Notes: generated from the sequence alone by a model not told the origin. A stretch of 64,000 nucleotides of DNA from Thiohalocapsa marina (GCF_008632335.1 NZ_VWXX01000001.1:186001-250000); one strand, 5' to 3'; shown: positions 28,916 through 38,015, counted from the stretch's first letter. Translations and numbers: made by a program.

Positions 28916-29305
28916 TCAGCGAATGACCTCGACTATGACCGGCAACTCGAGCGCTCCCCATGCCCGGTCGGCCGTGAGTACCGGCGCTTCATGCTCAGTG
29001 GCGAGCGCCAGGCATGCGCGATCGGCCAGCGATAGTCCGCAGGCTCGGGTGGTTTGCCAGAGGTCAGCGGCGATCAAGGCCTGCTGCGTGCTGAATGGCT
29101 CAATCCGGATGCCAAGCTCAGTCAGATCCTCATCAAGGCCCGTTGTATCCGCCCCAAACTGCTTAGCCTTCTGAAGAACCTCGCAGAGATTGACGCTGGA
29201 CATCAGCGCACCGTCAAGACAGTCGCCCACTCGCGAGCCGCCAGGTTCATCGTGCAGATAGGCCAACAAGGCGGATGCATCGACCACGTAGACTGATGCA
29301 GTCAC
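28916..29305 (-). CDS. VapC-type PIN-domain toxin
   Basis: The 129-residue protein is a PIN-domain ribonuclease. It has the first acidic residue in 'VVDASALLAYL' (Asp about 9), a Glu in 'VNLCEVLQ' (about 43), 'LSLADRACLALA' (Asp about 95) and 'VLTADRAW' near 113, the usual four-acid set. VapC toxins cut tRNA or rRNA to stop translation. Its start overlaps the stop of the antitoxin gene (ATGA), a typical antitoxin-first operon. It lies between two near-identical ABC ATPase genes. Confidence 0.88.
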   Translation of the reverse strand: MTASVYVVDASALLAYLHDEPGGSRVGDCLDGALMSSVNLCEVLQKAKQFGADTTGLDEDLTELGIRIEPFSTQQALIAADLWQTTRACGLSLADRACLALATEHEAPVLTADRAWGALELPVIVEVIR

Positions 29306-29577
29306 CCCGCTCCCTCTCCCGGGATCTCTTCTCGAGCGGCCTCCGCGCGGCGCTCCGTTATCAAGGCATCCACCAGGCTGACGTGTGGATCGACTTTGCG
29401 AAATCGCTCCCGCAGACGCCGCTCGACCACTTGGCGTGGTTCCAGAATCAGTGCGCCGTCTTTCACCCGGATCAGGAGCCGTTCGCCGGGATGGAGCCCG
29501 AGCTTGCGACGCAACGCAGCCGGCACCACCAGGCGCCCCTGCGGCCCTATCTGGATCTCGTTTCCTGGAGTGGCCAT
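29302..29577 (-). CDS. AbrB/MazE-type antitoxin of the PIN toxin
   Basis: A 91-residue SpoVT/AbrB-type DNA-binding protein: 'IQIGPQGRLVVPAALRRKLGL' (residues 7-27) and 'GERLLIRVKDGALIL' form the swapped-hairpin domain, followed by a toxin-binding C-terminus. The ATG at 29577 has a strong RBS (AAAGGAGG) five to six bases upstream, preferable to the longer start at 29595. It should neutralise the PIN protein and autoregulate the operon. Confidence 0.87.
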   Translation of the reverse strand: MATPGNEIQIGPQGRLVVPAALRRKLGLHPGERLLIRVKDGALILEPRQVVERRLRERFRKVDPHVSLVDALITERRAEAAREEIPGEGAG

Positions 29578-29826
29578 AAAGGCCTCCTTTGCCATAAAAC
29601 CATCAAATTGCCACAGTATAAGTTAAATGCCAGATCTGGTGACAGAGGAGATCCTTGTTCAGGGCGTCGTAAATCCTCTGACCCGGCTCGCCGACCAGCA
29701 CGGCCAGCTGATCACGCCGGATGCAAGCGCCGCTTGGTCCCTCAGGGCTGGTGCTGGCTTAACTGAATCTGGTGAACCCAAGGTTCCACGCGGCGCGCGT
29801 GGGAACGCGGCGATTTCAGTTTAACG

Positions 29827-30582
29827 GTGTTGGATCGCAAGACCCTTCGTTCGTTGACCCTTCGTCCACTTAAGCACATGGGGCTTGCCTTTCGCCAGGG
29901 CGGCCTCGCGCTGCGCCGTCGAGCGCCGTTCTGGGTGCTGAAAGACATCAGCTTCGATCTGCATCGCGGCGAGACCCTGGGGGTGATTGGGCGCAATGCG
30001 GCAGGCAAAAGTACCTTGCTGCGCGTGCTCGCGGGCATCATCCGGCACGATCGGGGACAGTTCATCAACCGGGCGCAGAGCATCTCTCTGCTCACCCTGC
30101 AGACCGGCTTCGTGCCTTACCTCACGGGACGGCAGAACGCCGTGCTCAGCGGTATCCTGCTGGGCTTGCGACGCGCCGAAGTCGAGGCGCGCATGGAGGC
30201 GATCATCGACTTCTCGGAGCTTGGTACTTTTATCGATCAACCACTTAGCGCGTACTCATCAGGGATGCGGGCACGACTAGGCTTCGCCGTGGCCTATCAG
30301 GTGCAGCCCGATATCCTGCTGATCGACGAAACGCTGGGCGTGGGCGATGCCGAGTTCAAGGAAAAATCCACACAGGCCATGCGTGAGCGGATTCGCTCGG
30401 ACAAGACCATTGTGCTTGTCTCACACGTACCCGGTATGATACGCGAGCTTTGCGACCGGGCGATCTGGATCGAAGAGGGCGTCACGCGCGCCGTAGGCAA
30501 CGTTGACGAGGTGACCCAGGCCTACCATGAGGAAGTGAGTCGACGCCAACAACGCCATGAGCACGCCATCCGCGCGCTATGA
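29827..30582 (+). CDS. Polysaccharide ABC exporter ATPase, copy 2
   Basis: This gene is almost identical to the ATPase gene at 27946 from residue 18 onward, with the same Walker A, signature and Walker B motifs. Its first 17 codons (from a GTG at 29827) differ and no permease precedes it. A shorter start is the ATG at 29878, inside the homologous region. I see no good RBS for either start, so expression is uncertain. It may be a functional spare ATPase or a relic of the rearrangement around vapBC. Confidence 0.75.
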   Translation: MLDRKTLRSLTLRPLKHMGLAFRQGGLALRRRAPFWVLKDISFDLHRGETLGVIGRNAAGKSTLLRVLAGIIRHDRGQFINRAQSISLLTLQTGFVPYLTGRQNAVLSGILLGLRRAEVEARMEAIIDFSELGTFIDQPLSAYSSGMRARLGFAVAYQVQPDILLIDETLGVGDAEFKEKSTQAMRERIRSDKTIVLVSHVPGMIRELCDRAIWIEEGVTRAVGNVDEVTQAYHEEVSRRQQRHEHAIRAL

Positions 30583-30584
30583 GG
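29868..30584 (+). repeat. Duplicated ATPase segment, right copy
   Basis: This is the direct repeat of 27990-28706, about 1.9 kb away. It is followed by AAGGAG and the next gene's ATG, which is absent after the left copy. The right copy therefore keeps the operon junction to the large fused enzyme and the left copy keeps the junction to the permease. Confidence 0.85.
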
Positions 30585-30604
30585 GTTACGAGCAAGGAGT
30601 CCTG

Positions 30605-33600
30605 ATGCAGATTTTCGTCCTGGGCATGCACCGATCCGGCACCTCGGCGCTCACCCGGATCATCAACATGATGGGTGCAAGCCTGGGGCCGGCGCATCTC
30701 GTCGGCGGTCCCGCGGCCGATAATCCGAAAGGATTCTGGGAGCGCACCGATGTCTCGGGTCTAAATGATGACCTGCTCCGGGAACTTGACTGCCGTTGGG
30801 ACGATATTGCTCATCTGTCGCCGCAGGACTTCGATCGGCTCTGGCCAGAGCCCCTTCTCGACCGGCTGCAGCAGGTGCTATTTCAGCTCGACACCCATCG
30901 GCCTTGGGTGTTGAAGGATCCGCGGCTGTGCCTGACGCTGCCGGTCTGGCGTCGCCATCTGGAGGTTCCGGTCTGCATCTTGATGCATCGCTCACCGATC
31001 GAGGTGGCGCAGTCCCTTTCGGCGCGCAACGGATTTTCGCTAACGCACGGCATCGCCCTCTGGGAACAATACACGCTTTCGGCGTTACAAGGCTCGGCAG
31101 GGCTGCCCCGCAGGGTGCTGTCCTACGCGCATTTGCTAGAACGGCCCATGGAGACGGTCGGCGAGCTTTACGAGTTCCTCCGCGAGGCGGAGGTCGGCGG
31201 CTTGCGGCTGCCATCGGAGCGCGAGGTCGCCGCCTTCCTCGACAACGGACTGCGACATCATGAGACCACGGTCGAATCCATGGATGGCTATCTGAACCTC
31301 GCTCAGCAGCGTTTGGCGCTGGCCATGGCCGACGGATCTGCGTTGAGCTGGACCGAGGTGCCTCAGCCCAGCGCCGGGGCTGTCGAAACGCTGGCGCTGA
31401 TTCGCTCCCAGCGTGTCAATGCTGAGCAAGTCCATGCCAGTCTTCAGCGCCTGCAGGCGGATCTGGTCGATGCGCACGCAGAGCTCGAGCGAAGTGTGCA
31501 AGCGGCCGAGCAGGTGGCCTCGCAGGACCGCGAGATCGCCGCGCTCGGCACCGACCTGACCACCGTCCAACGGCGCGCCGGTGAGCTTCAAGAGCGCCTT
31601 GATGCTAGCCTGGTCGAGATCGACGCCAAGGACACTCAGATCGCCGCGCTCGGCACCGACCTGACCACCGTCCAACGGCGCTCTGAGGCCTTGGCTCAGC
31701 AGGTCGACCACACACTTGCCGACAACGCCAGCAAAACCGCCCTGGCCGAACAACTCGCCCAGGAGACCATGCTGCTCGGCAGGTGGCTCGACGGCATCGA
31801 CAGCAGCTTCCGCGCCGCCATGGGGTCTTGGCGCTGGCGCTTGGGCGACTCCGCCGTGCGCTCGGTGGAGCGCCTGATGCGACGCTCCAAGCCGGCCTTG
31901 GCCACCGACCATATCGAGGCCGTCCTGGCCGAGTTCCGACGCTGGCGACAAGACGGCGGCGCCTGGGGTCGCGTCTGGAAGATCCAGCTGAGACCTCCTG
32001 TTGGCGCCAACCTTGGCTCAGTGCCGGTCCAGACGCCGCGGTCTTCTGCATCCGCCTCAGCCACACCTCTCACTCCGCGTCTTCCACATGCCGCGGAAGG
32101 CAAGCCAGACGTGCTGATCTTCCCGATCATCGACTGGCATTTCCGCATCCAGCGCCCGCAGCACATCGCCCGCTGCCTCGGCGAGCTCGGACATCGGGTG
32201 TTCTACTTCACAACCACCCCGCTGCCCGAGACCGAACAGGCTGGCTACGAGATACTGGAGAATCCCGCGACAAACGTGTATCTCTGCCGCCTGACCCATC
32301 GCGGTGCCGCCGTCTCGATTTACGACCGGCCCATGGACGAGGCCGTTCGGGACGCGATGCTGTCATCACTGCAGCGACTGCAGGCAGAGTGGATGCTGCA
32401 CTGCCCGGTCTCCGTCGTTCACTTGCCGTTCTGGGGACCACTGGCCGCCGCCATCCCCGGCGGTCCTGTCATCTACGACTGCATGGACTATCATGCTGGA
32501 TTTTCGACGCATACGGCACAGATGCAACGGGAAGAGGATCGATTGTTCCAACTCGCCGATGCGGTGATAACCACCTCCGACTGGCTTTCCAAACGCATCG
32601 CCCACAAGGCGCCGACCAACGTGCTCATCCGCAATGGCGCCGAGGTGCAGCGGTTTAAGGAGGCCGCGGCGGCGAACAACACCAGCCCTGGCTCGCGTCC
32701 GGTCGTGGGCTACGTTGGCGCCATCGCGGAATGGTTCGACACCGCCCTAGTGGCCGCCGCGGCCGATGCCTATCCGGACTGGGACTTCGTGCTGGTTGGC
32801 GCGACCCATGGCTGCGATACGCGCCCACTCGAAAAGCGCCCGAACGTACAGCTGCTGGGCGAGCAACCCTACGACAGCATTCCCGCACGGGTCGCCGCCT
32901 TCGATGTCTGCATCATTCCGTTCCAGCTTACCGAGCTGATCCAGGCGACCAACCCGGTGAAGGCCTACGAGTACCTCAGCGCCCGCAAGCCGGTGGTCGC
33001 CACCAATCTGCCCGAGCTACGACCTTTGACCGACCTGGTGCACGTGACCGACTCGCACGAGGCGTTCATCACCGCCCTGGCAACGGCCATGGACGAGCAC
33101 GACGACGCCATCCTGCGCACCAACCGCCAGGCATGGGCAACGGATCAGGACTGGCTCGGACGGGCGCGCCAGTTCGAAACCGTGATGAGCGCACAGTTGC
33201 CAAAGGCTAGCGTCATCGTGCTGACCTACAATAACCTGGACTACACCAAGGCCTGCCTGGAAAGCCTGGAGCAATTCACCGATTACCCGGATTGGGAGCT
33301 CATCATCGTCGATAATGCCTCCACCGACGGCACGCCGGCATTCTTGCAGGACTACGCAGGCGGCCGGTCCCACGTTCGCTTGATCCTGAACGATGACAAC
33401 CTGGGCTTCGCCGGCGGCAACAATTGCGGCCTGCGCGTCGCCAAGGGCGATTATGTCGTCTTGCTCAACAACGACACCTATGTCACTCAGGGCTGGCTCT
33501 ACGGACTAATCCGGCATCTAGCCAAGGACCCGAAGCTCGGGCTTGTGGGTCCGGTGACCAACAACATCGGCAACGAGGCCAAGATCGACATCCACTACAG

Positions 33601-33964
33601 CAACATGAGCGAGATGGCCGTTGCCGCCCGCGCCTACACCGCCGCACATGCGAGGCACCTCATCCCCAACGATGTTGTCGCCTTCTTCTGTGTGGCCTGG
33701 CGCCGCTCCCTGCTCGAAGAGGTCGGCCTGCTCGACGAGCAGTTTGAGCTGGGCTTCTTTGAAGACGACGACTACTGCCGCCGCGTGCGCGAAGCCGGCT
33801 ATGGCGTCGCCATTGCCGAGGATGTCTTCATACACCATCACCTGTCCGCAAGCTTTGGGACCCTACCCGACGAGGCTCGCAAACGCCTCTTCGATGACAA
33901 TCGCGCCCGCTACGAGGCGAAATGGGGTGAAGGCTGGACGCAGCATGTCTATCGCGACAAATAG
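30605..33964 (+). CDS. Sulfotransferase / coiled-coil / GT4 / GT2 fusion
   Basis: 1119 residues from the ATG at 30605, which has AAGGAG five to six bases upstream. Domain 1 (1-230) is a sulfotransferase like domain 1 of the 960-residue protein ('LGMHRSGTSALTRI', 'LKDPRLCLTLPVW'). Residues about 265-400 form a coiled coil containing an almost exact internal repeat ('IAALGTDLTTVQRR' twice). A GT4-like domain follows (about 480-860, 'NPVKAYEYLSARKPVV'). The C-terminal GT2 domain (from about 865) has 'SVIVLTYNNLDYTKACLESL', the DxD-like 'VLLNNDTYV' and 'FFEDDDYCRRVREAG'. It probably adds more than one sugar and a sulfate to a surface polymer. Confidence 0.82.
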   Translation: MQIFVLGMHRSGTSALTRIINMMGASLGPAHLVGGPAADNPKGFWERTDVSGLNDDLLRELDCRWDDIAHLSPQDFDRLWPEPLLDRLQQVLFQLDTHRPWVLKDPRLCLTLPVWRRHLEVPVCILMHRSPIEVAQSLSARNGFSLTHGIALWEQYTLSALQGSAGLPRRVLSYAHLLERPMETVGELYEFLREAEVGGLRLPSEREVAAFLDNGLRHHETTVESMDGYLNLAQQRLALAMADGSALSWTEVPQPSAGAVETLALIRSQRVNAEQVHASLQRLQADLVDAHAELERSVQAAEQVASQDREIAALGTDLTTVQRRAGELQERLDASLVEIDAKDTQIAALGTDLTTVQRRSEALAQQVDHTLADNASKTALAEQLAQETMLLGRWLDGIDSSFRAAMGSWRWRLGDSAVRSVERLMRRSKPALATDHIEAVLAEFRRWRQDGGAWGRVWKIQLRPPVGANLGSVPVQTPRSSASASATPLTPRLPHAAEGKPDVLIFPIIDWHFRIQRPQHIARCLGELGHRVFYFTTTPLPETEQAGYEILENPATNVYLCRLTHRGAAVSIYDRPMDEAVRDAMLSSLQRLQAEWMLHCPVSVVHLPFWGPLAAAIPGGPVIYDCMDYHAGFSTHTAQMQREEDRLFQLADAVITTSDWLSKRIAHKAPTNVLIRNGAEVQRFKEAAAANNTSPGSRPVVGYVGAIAEWFDTALVAAAADAYPDWDFVLVGATHGCDTRPLEKRPNVQLLGEQPYDSIPARVAAFDVCIIPFQLTELIQATNPVKAYEYLSARKPVVATNLPELRPLTDLVHVTDSHEAFITALATAMDEHDDAILRTNRQAWATDQDWLGRARQFETVMSAQLPKASVIVLTYNNLDYTKACLESLEQFTDYPDWELIIVDNASTDGTPAFLQDYAGGRSHVRLILNDDNLGFAGGNNCGLRVAKGDYVVLLNNDTYVTQGWLYGLIRHLAKDPKLGLVGPVTNNIGNEAKIDIHYSNMSEMAVAARAYTAAHARHLIPNDVVAFFCVAWRRSLLEEVGLLDEQFELGFFEDDDYCRRVREAGYGVAIAEDVFIHHHLSASFGTLPDEARKRLFDDNRARYEAKWGEGWTQHVYRDK

Positions 33965-33982
33965 CCAAGACCCCATCTATTC

Positions 33983-35128
33983 ATGGCCAAGCAAATCATC
34001 CTGCACGTAGGAACTGAAAAAACAGGAACCACCTCGATCCAGGAGTACCTGTCGGCTGTACGCCCCGCTCTGGAAGAATCCGGCTGGCTTTACCCAAGCT
34101 CCCTAGGCTCTGGTCCACACATTCAATTGACTGCGTGCTGTTTAGATTTCTCCCCCAATGCATCGTTACTGAAAGCATTAGGTATCGCGTCGGATGCCCA
34201 ACTTGAACGCCATCGCGAAAGGGTCCTCAAGCGGCTGACTAATGAGGTTGCAACAAGCACCTCTAATAAAATTATAATCAGCGACGAACACATCAACGTT
34301 CATTTGTGCACGCTCGAAATACTAGAGCGCCTGCATGCGCTGCTCAGGAACATCGGTACTATAACGAAGATTGTCTTATACTTGCGCCGGCAAGATCGTC
34401 TTTACATGAGCATGAAGAGCGAAGCGTTGAAGAACTCGCTCTTTCATGTTCACAACCTAAAGGATCCAATTCACACATTCCACGTCCTTCCCTACAGGTT
34501 TAACTACGCGAAAATTGTTGAAAACATCCAATCCGCTTTCCCAAAGAGCGAGTTCGTCCTTCGACCTTTCATCGATTCGCCAGACTTCGATGTACTAGCC
34601 GATTTTAGACACACTCTTAGGCTAACCTCTTTACCAGTAATATCACAAGCTGCTCGGCAAAACCTCTCGCTGCCAAATGCGGCATTTCGCTCCCTCATCC
34701 TCATTGGCGCCCTAGCATCAAAACGAAACGATACGGCGTTACTATCACACTGGAGGACGGTACTAAATCTGGTTGCGAATCGATTTCCGGGGCCCCCAGC
34801 CCGTTTAAGCGCTGCCGAAAGTGCGGAGTTTATGACGCGTTTTCAGTCAATGAATAGAAAGCTAATTGACGAATATCCCCAATTGGGTTCCGCCCTTCAT
34901 TCAAAAGACCTCGATACTGAGTTAACAGGATCTTATCCACCATCGAATCTCGAGCCCTTGACGTTATCTCGTGCCATTTCGGACTCCCTGCCAACCAGAG
35001 CTGCAAACACACTGGAAAAAATCTGCTTTGACCTCTCCCAGGCTGACGACGACTATGCACTTGCGTTCCCCCCTGAAGTCCGTGAGCGATGGGAAGTGAT
35101 AAAACAAAAGAATCTTCAGAGTCACTGA
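33983..35128 (+). CDS. Sulfotransferase-family protein
   Basis: The 381-residue protein begins with 'IILHVGTEKTGTTSIQEYL', a PAPS-binding loop placed at the very N-terminus as in cytosolic sulfotransferases. A second motif is at 'KIVLYLRRQDRLYMSM' (about 128), typical of the 3'-phosphate site. It is clearly AT-richer than the fused genes before it, which suggests a different origin. It starts 18 bases after the large fusion gene. It would sulfate a sugar or teichoic-like acceptor. Confidence 0.78.
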   Translation: MAKQIILHVGTEKTGTTSIQEYLSAVRPALEESGWLYPSSLGSGPHIQLTACCLDFSPNASLLKALGIASDAQLERHRERVLKRLTNEVATSTSNKIIISDEHINVHLCTLEILERLHALLRNIGTITKIVLYLRRQDRLYMSMKSEALKNSLFHVHNLKDPIHTFHVLPYRFNYAKIVENIQSAFPKSEFVLRPFIDSPDFDVLADFRHTLRLTSLPVISQAARQNLSLPNAAFRSLILIGALASKRNDTALLSHWRTVLNLVANRFPGPPARLSAAESAEFMTRFQSMNRKLIDEYPQLGSALHSKDLDTELTGSYPPSNLEPLTLSRAISDSLPTRAANTLEKICFDLSQADDDYALAFPPEVRERWEVIKQKNLQSH

Positions 35129-35237
35129 TATGCTAGAGCGCTGACCGGGATCATGAAGGCCTTGATCAAAAGCTCGGACAGTCTTGTAAAGGAGGGTGGA
35201 ACATGCGTAGCGGTTTCACCAGTGTTAGGCCGGGAGC

Positions 35238-35990
35238 GTGATCAACGCCATATGCGAACAAATCCAACGAAAAGAGCTTCGCATTCTTGGCTTGTCTGAC
35301 GAACCAGTCTACTCAGTGCGTCTCAAAGAGACATTTGACTATACCAGCACCTTCTACCACAAGGAACCATTACTAGACATTCGGGGCCCATACCCGCACT
35401 GGATTGAACCAGCAGATTTAGTAATTGCATCCGAGGTTTTCGAGCACGTTATTGGTCCATCACAGGCAGCCTATGACGGGGCATATCGACTGCTAAGACC
35501 TCATGGATTTTTGCTTTTGACTGTTCCTTACATTAATCACGAGAACAGCTTGGAGCATTATCCGGGCCTCGTGCGTTACAAGTCGAAGAAAGACACTCTA
35601 GGTCAGTGGGTTGCAGAACTGGTGTTTGAACATGACCATAAAGCCACAGATTATAAGCCTCGATTTCACGGAGGACCTGGCTCAACATTAGAGATTAAGC
35701 AATTTAATCGAGAACGTTTAATGCGGGATTTACATACCGCCGGCTTCGTCGATATAGAAACGTTCGATGAGGACAAACCAGTACTTGGTATTAATTGGGG
35801 CAAGCCCTTTCGACCCATACTCGCGAAAAAGCCAGCGACACTGACGCGCTATGTCAAACTCTATATTCAGCACATCCCGCAGCGAACCCTCAAGCATTCG
35901 CAACCCATCGAATGCCTAAAAAGCTTGTATCGGGATCACCCCGAGTTGTTTCATCACCGTCCGTATTATCAACCGAAACTTGACAAATAA
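35238..35990 (+). CDS. Class I methyltransferase, N-terminus lost or frameshifted
   Basis: From a GTG at 35238 the frame encodes 250 residues with 'DLVIASEVFEHVIG' (motif post-I/II), 'LLRPHGFLLLTVPYINH' and a long C-terminal tail. The glycine-rich SAM motif I expected upstream is missing. A better RBS (AAGGAGG) and ATG at 35203 are in another frame, which ends at 35241. It therefore looks like a gene with a frameshift or a truncated 5' end. The DNA is AT-rich compared with flanking genes. Activity is doubtful without motif I. Confidence 0.6.
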   Translation: MINAICEQIQRKELRILGLSDEPVYSVRLKETFDYTSTFYHKEPLLDIRGPYPHWIEPADLVIASEVFEHVIGPSQAAYDGAYRLLRPHGFLLLTVPYINHENSLEHYPGLVRYKSKKDTLGQWVAELVFEHDHKATDYKPRFHGGPGSTLEIKQFNRERLMRDLHTAGFVDIETFDEDKPVLGINWGKPFRPILAKKPATLTRYVKLYIQHIPQRTLKHSQPIECLKSLYRDHPELFHHRPYYQPKLDK

Positions 35991-36046
35991 CTCTTTAATG
36001 GACTCGATACGTAAAAGATTTTAGATCACGAATCAAAATCTAAAGT

Positions 36047-36883
36047 ATGCATGACTTAAAACAAGACGCGGGTATCCAGCGAGTAAACAGCTCTGTCCGC
36101 CACCGTGACGTCGAGTATCCCGAAGACGGCTTCGCTACTCTCTGGGCCATGCAGGAGCGCCACTTCTGGTATCGCGGCCGGCATCGCTTTCTACTTCATG
36201 CCCTCGACCGGTATCGCCTTGCGGATGTTGGCACGCTGTCTGCCGTGGACCTCGGGGGAGGAGTAGGCGGATGGGTGCGCTACCTCGCCGACCGTCGCCC
36301 AGGGCAGTATCAACCGCTCGCCCTGGCCGATTCCTCGCGCACGGCGTTGCGCATGGCCGGCCCCATGCTGCCCGCAGGCGTGGAGCGTTATCAGATCGAT
36401 CTGATGAACCTGGGCTGGCGCGATCACTGGGATGTCGCCTTCCTGCTCGACGTCATCGAGCACCTGCCGGACGACCGGGAGGCCCTGCGCCAGGCACGTG
36501 CCGCGCTCAAGCCCGGCGGGCTACTGTTCGTCACCACCCCGGCCTTGCAGCAGTTCTGGAGCTACAACGATGAGCTCGCCCACCACCTGCGCCGCTACAG
36601 CCGCGCCGATTTCGCTCGCCTTGGCGAGCAAGCCGGCCTGCAACTGCTGGACGCACGCTACTTCATGTTCCTGCTCAGCCCGCTCTACTGGCTGGCGCGG
36701 CAGGGCAAAGGGATCGAGGGCATGACCGAAGACGAGAAGATGGCATTGATGCACAAGACCCACCAGGTGCCGCCCGCGCCGCTCAATCTGCCCTTGACCG
36801 CCATCTTCGCGGCCGAGACACCCTTGGGCCACTGGCTGCGGTTTCCCTGGGGCACCTCGGTGCTTGGAGTCTTTCGCAGATGA
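36047..36883 (+). CDS. Class I SAM-dependent methyltransferase
   Basis: The 278-residue protein contains 'MQERHFWYRGRHRFLL', the SAM motif 'VDLGGGVGGWVRYL' near residue 67, 'DVAFLLDVIEHLPDD' near 130 and 'LKPGGLLFVTTPA' near 155. The 'W(Y/F)RGRH' start is characteristic of methyltransferases in polysaccharide or lipid clusters. It probably methylates a sugar or lipid-linked intermediate. The last 34 codons are repeated, degenerate, at 38016-38120, on the other side of the Rpn-like pseudogene. Confidence 0.82.
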   Translation: MHDLKQDAGIQRVNSSVRHRDVEYPEDGFATLWAMQERHFWYRGRHRFLLHALDRYRLADVGTLSAVDLGGGVGGWVRYLADRRPGQYQPLALADSSRTALRMAGPMLPAGVERYQIDLMNLGWRDHWDVAFLLDVIEHLPDDREALRQARAALKPGGLLFVTTPALQQFWSYNDELAHHLRRYSRADFARLGEQAGLQLLDARYFMFLLSPLYWLARQGKGIEGMTEDEKMALMHKTHQVPPAPLNLPLTAIFAAETPLGHWLRFPWGTSVLGVFRR

Positions 36884-37678
36884 TTGCTTTTGCGAAGCTG
36901 GAGGAAGGCTACGAGGTGTCCGACGGATGTTCTGAGCGAGAGCGGCTCGTAGTGTGCGGCGAACATCCGTAGGAGGCCCGCCCTCGTGCCGAATCGGCGG
37001 CTTCTGGCGCTGCGTGCATGCTAGGATGCCGAGTATCTGTCTAAATGACGGCGACAGTCCGGCAACGTCCGGGCTGGGCGCAGCGAGGCAACGGCGATGA
37101 AGACCGATCACCCGATCTATCTGTTCCTCTCCACCGGCGCCGAGGCCTTTCGGGTGTTGAGCGGTGGTCAGGACCTGCCGGGCGACTACCGCTTCAGCTC
37201 GCTGACGCTTAAGGCCGTGGAGCGACGCATCGACGGCATTCTGTAGCCCGAGGGGCACGACGGACCGGTCTACATCATCGAGTTCCAGGGTCAGGCCGTG
37301 CCCACGGCCTGGTATAACCTACTCACCAAGATCGGTCTCTACGGCGAGCAGCACCCGCAGCGCGACGTCATTGGTATGGGCGTGTTTCTGCGGGCCAGCC
37401 ATGCGCCGGCGAATCCGAGCTGGCTCGGCGGCGCGGATTCGCCCGTGCGCGGCATCGGCCTGGATACGTTCCTGCCCGAGTGGCTCGCGCGCGAGCCGGA
37501 CAATCCCTACATCGCCGTCTTCGCCCCGCTGCTGATCGACGACGAGCGCGAGCTGGCCGCACAGGCACCGGTGCTCTGGCAGACGGTGCAGACGGCCGCG
37601 CTGGAGCCAAGCATCCGCAAGACGCTGTCAGAGATTCTGGAGTTTTGGTTTTTCGAACGGTTTCGCGCTCTGAGCGCG

Positions 37679-37684
37679 AAGGAG
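37679..37684 (+). promoter_or_regulatory. Internal Shine-Dalgarno in the Rpn-like gene
   Basis: AAGGAG lies nine bases before the in-frame ATG at 37694, the same spacing as in the two other Rpn loci of the window. Confidence 0.6.
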
Positions 37685-37693
37685 ATCTGGGCC

Positions 37694-37999
37694 ATGCTGA
37701 ACATGCTCACACCGCTGGAAGAGACGAAGGCGTATCAGTCGATCTTTATCGAGGGTGAGGCGAAGGGCAGGATCGAAGGCAAGGCCGAGGGCAAGGCCGA
37801 GGGCAAAGCCGAGGGCAAGACCGAGGGCAAGGCCATCACCCTCAAGCGCCTGCTGAAGCGCCGCTTCGCCATCCTGCCGGCCTGGGCCGAGAAGCGCATC
37901 GACACGGCAGCCGAGGCGCAAGTGGACGCCTGGCTCGATGCCATCTTCGATGCGACCGGTGTCGAGGACCTACTGGGTGCCGCGCCGAGCGAGGAGTAG
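37694..37999 (+). CDS. Putative intact short form of the Rpn-like gene (RpnS-like)
   Basis: From this internal ATG the frame encodes 101 residues: 'MLNMLTPLEETKAYQ', five (E-G-K-A/T) repeats and a C-terminal helix-rich domain. It has no stop and a well-placed AAGGAG. By analogy with Rpn proteins that are inhibited by a separately translated C-terminal protein, it could be an antitoxin or anti-nuclease protein that outlived its toxin. This is an inference from the RBS, spacing and intact frame. Confidence 0.5.
   Translation: MLNMLTPLEETKAYQSIFIEGEAKGRIEGKAEGKAEGKAEGKTEGKAITLKRLLKRRFAILPAWAEKRIDTAAEAQVDAWLDAIFDATGVEDLLGAAPSEE
37775..37834 (+). repeat. Five in-frame 12-base repeats
   Basis: Five units of 12 bases encode EGKA, EGKA, EGKA, EGKT and EGKA. 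Copy-number changes would keep the frame. The repeats lie in both the long and the short predicted products. Confidence 0.9.
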
Positions 38000-38015
38000 C
38001 CGTTTGGCGACAACG

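Larger units (their letters stand above)
37097..37999 (+). pseudogene. DUF2887/Rpn-like nuclease gene with amber stop
   Basis: The ATG at 37097 opens a frame of 301 codons that is intact except for a TAG at 37244-37246. The first part ('IYLFLSTGAEAFRVL', 'VYIIEFQGQ' with the ExQ of a PD-(D/E)XK site, 'AWYNLLTKIGLYGEQH') is the nuclease-like domain of DUF2887 / Rpn-related proteins. The C-terminal part has five (E-G-K-A/T) repeats. TAG probably replaces CAG or GAG between 'GIL' and 'PEGHDG'. The full-length protein cannot be made without readthrough. A start inside the frame at 37694 is unaffected. Confidence 0.8.

Noticed and set aside
20492-37246. Single in-frame TAG codons in three genes (20492, 26911, 37244) as a sign of amber recoding or suppression
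   Set aside because: TAG is the normal terminator of several intact genes here (for example at 16478 and 33964), and the IS66 gene also has a frameshift. Ordinary decay explains them.
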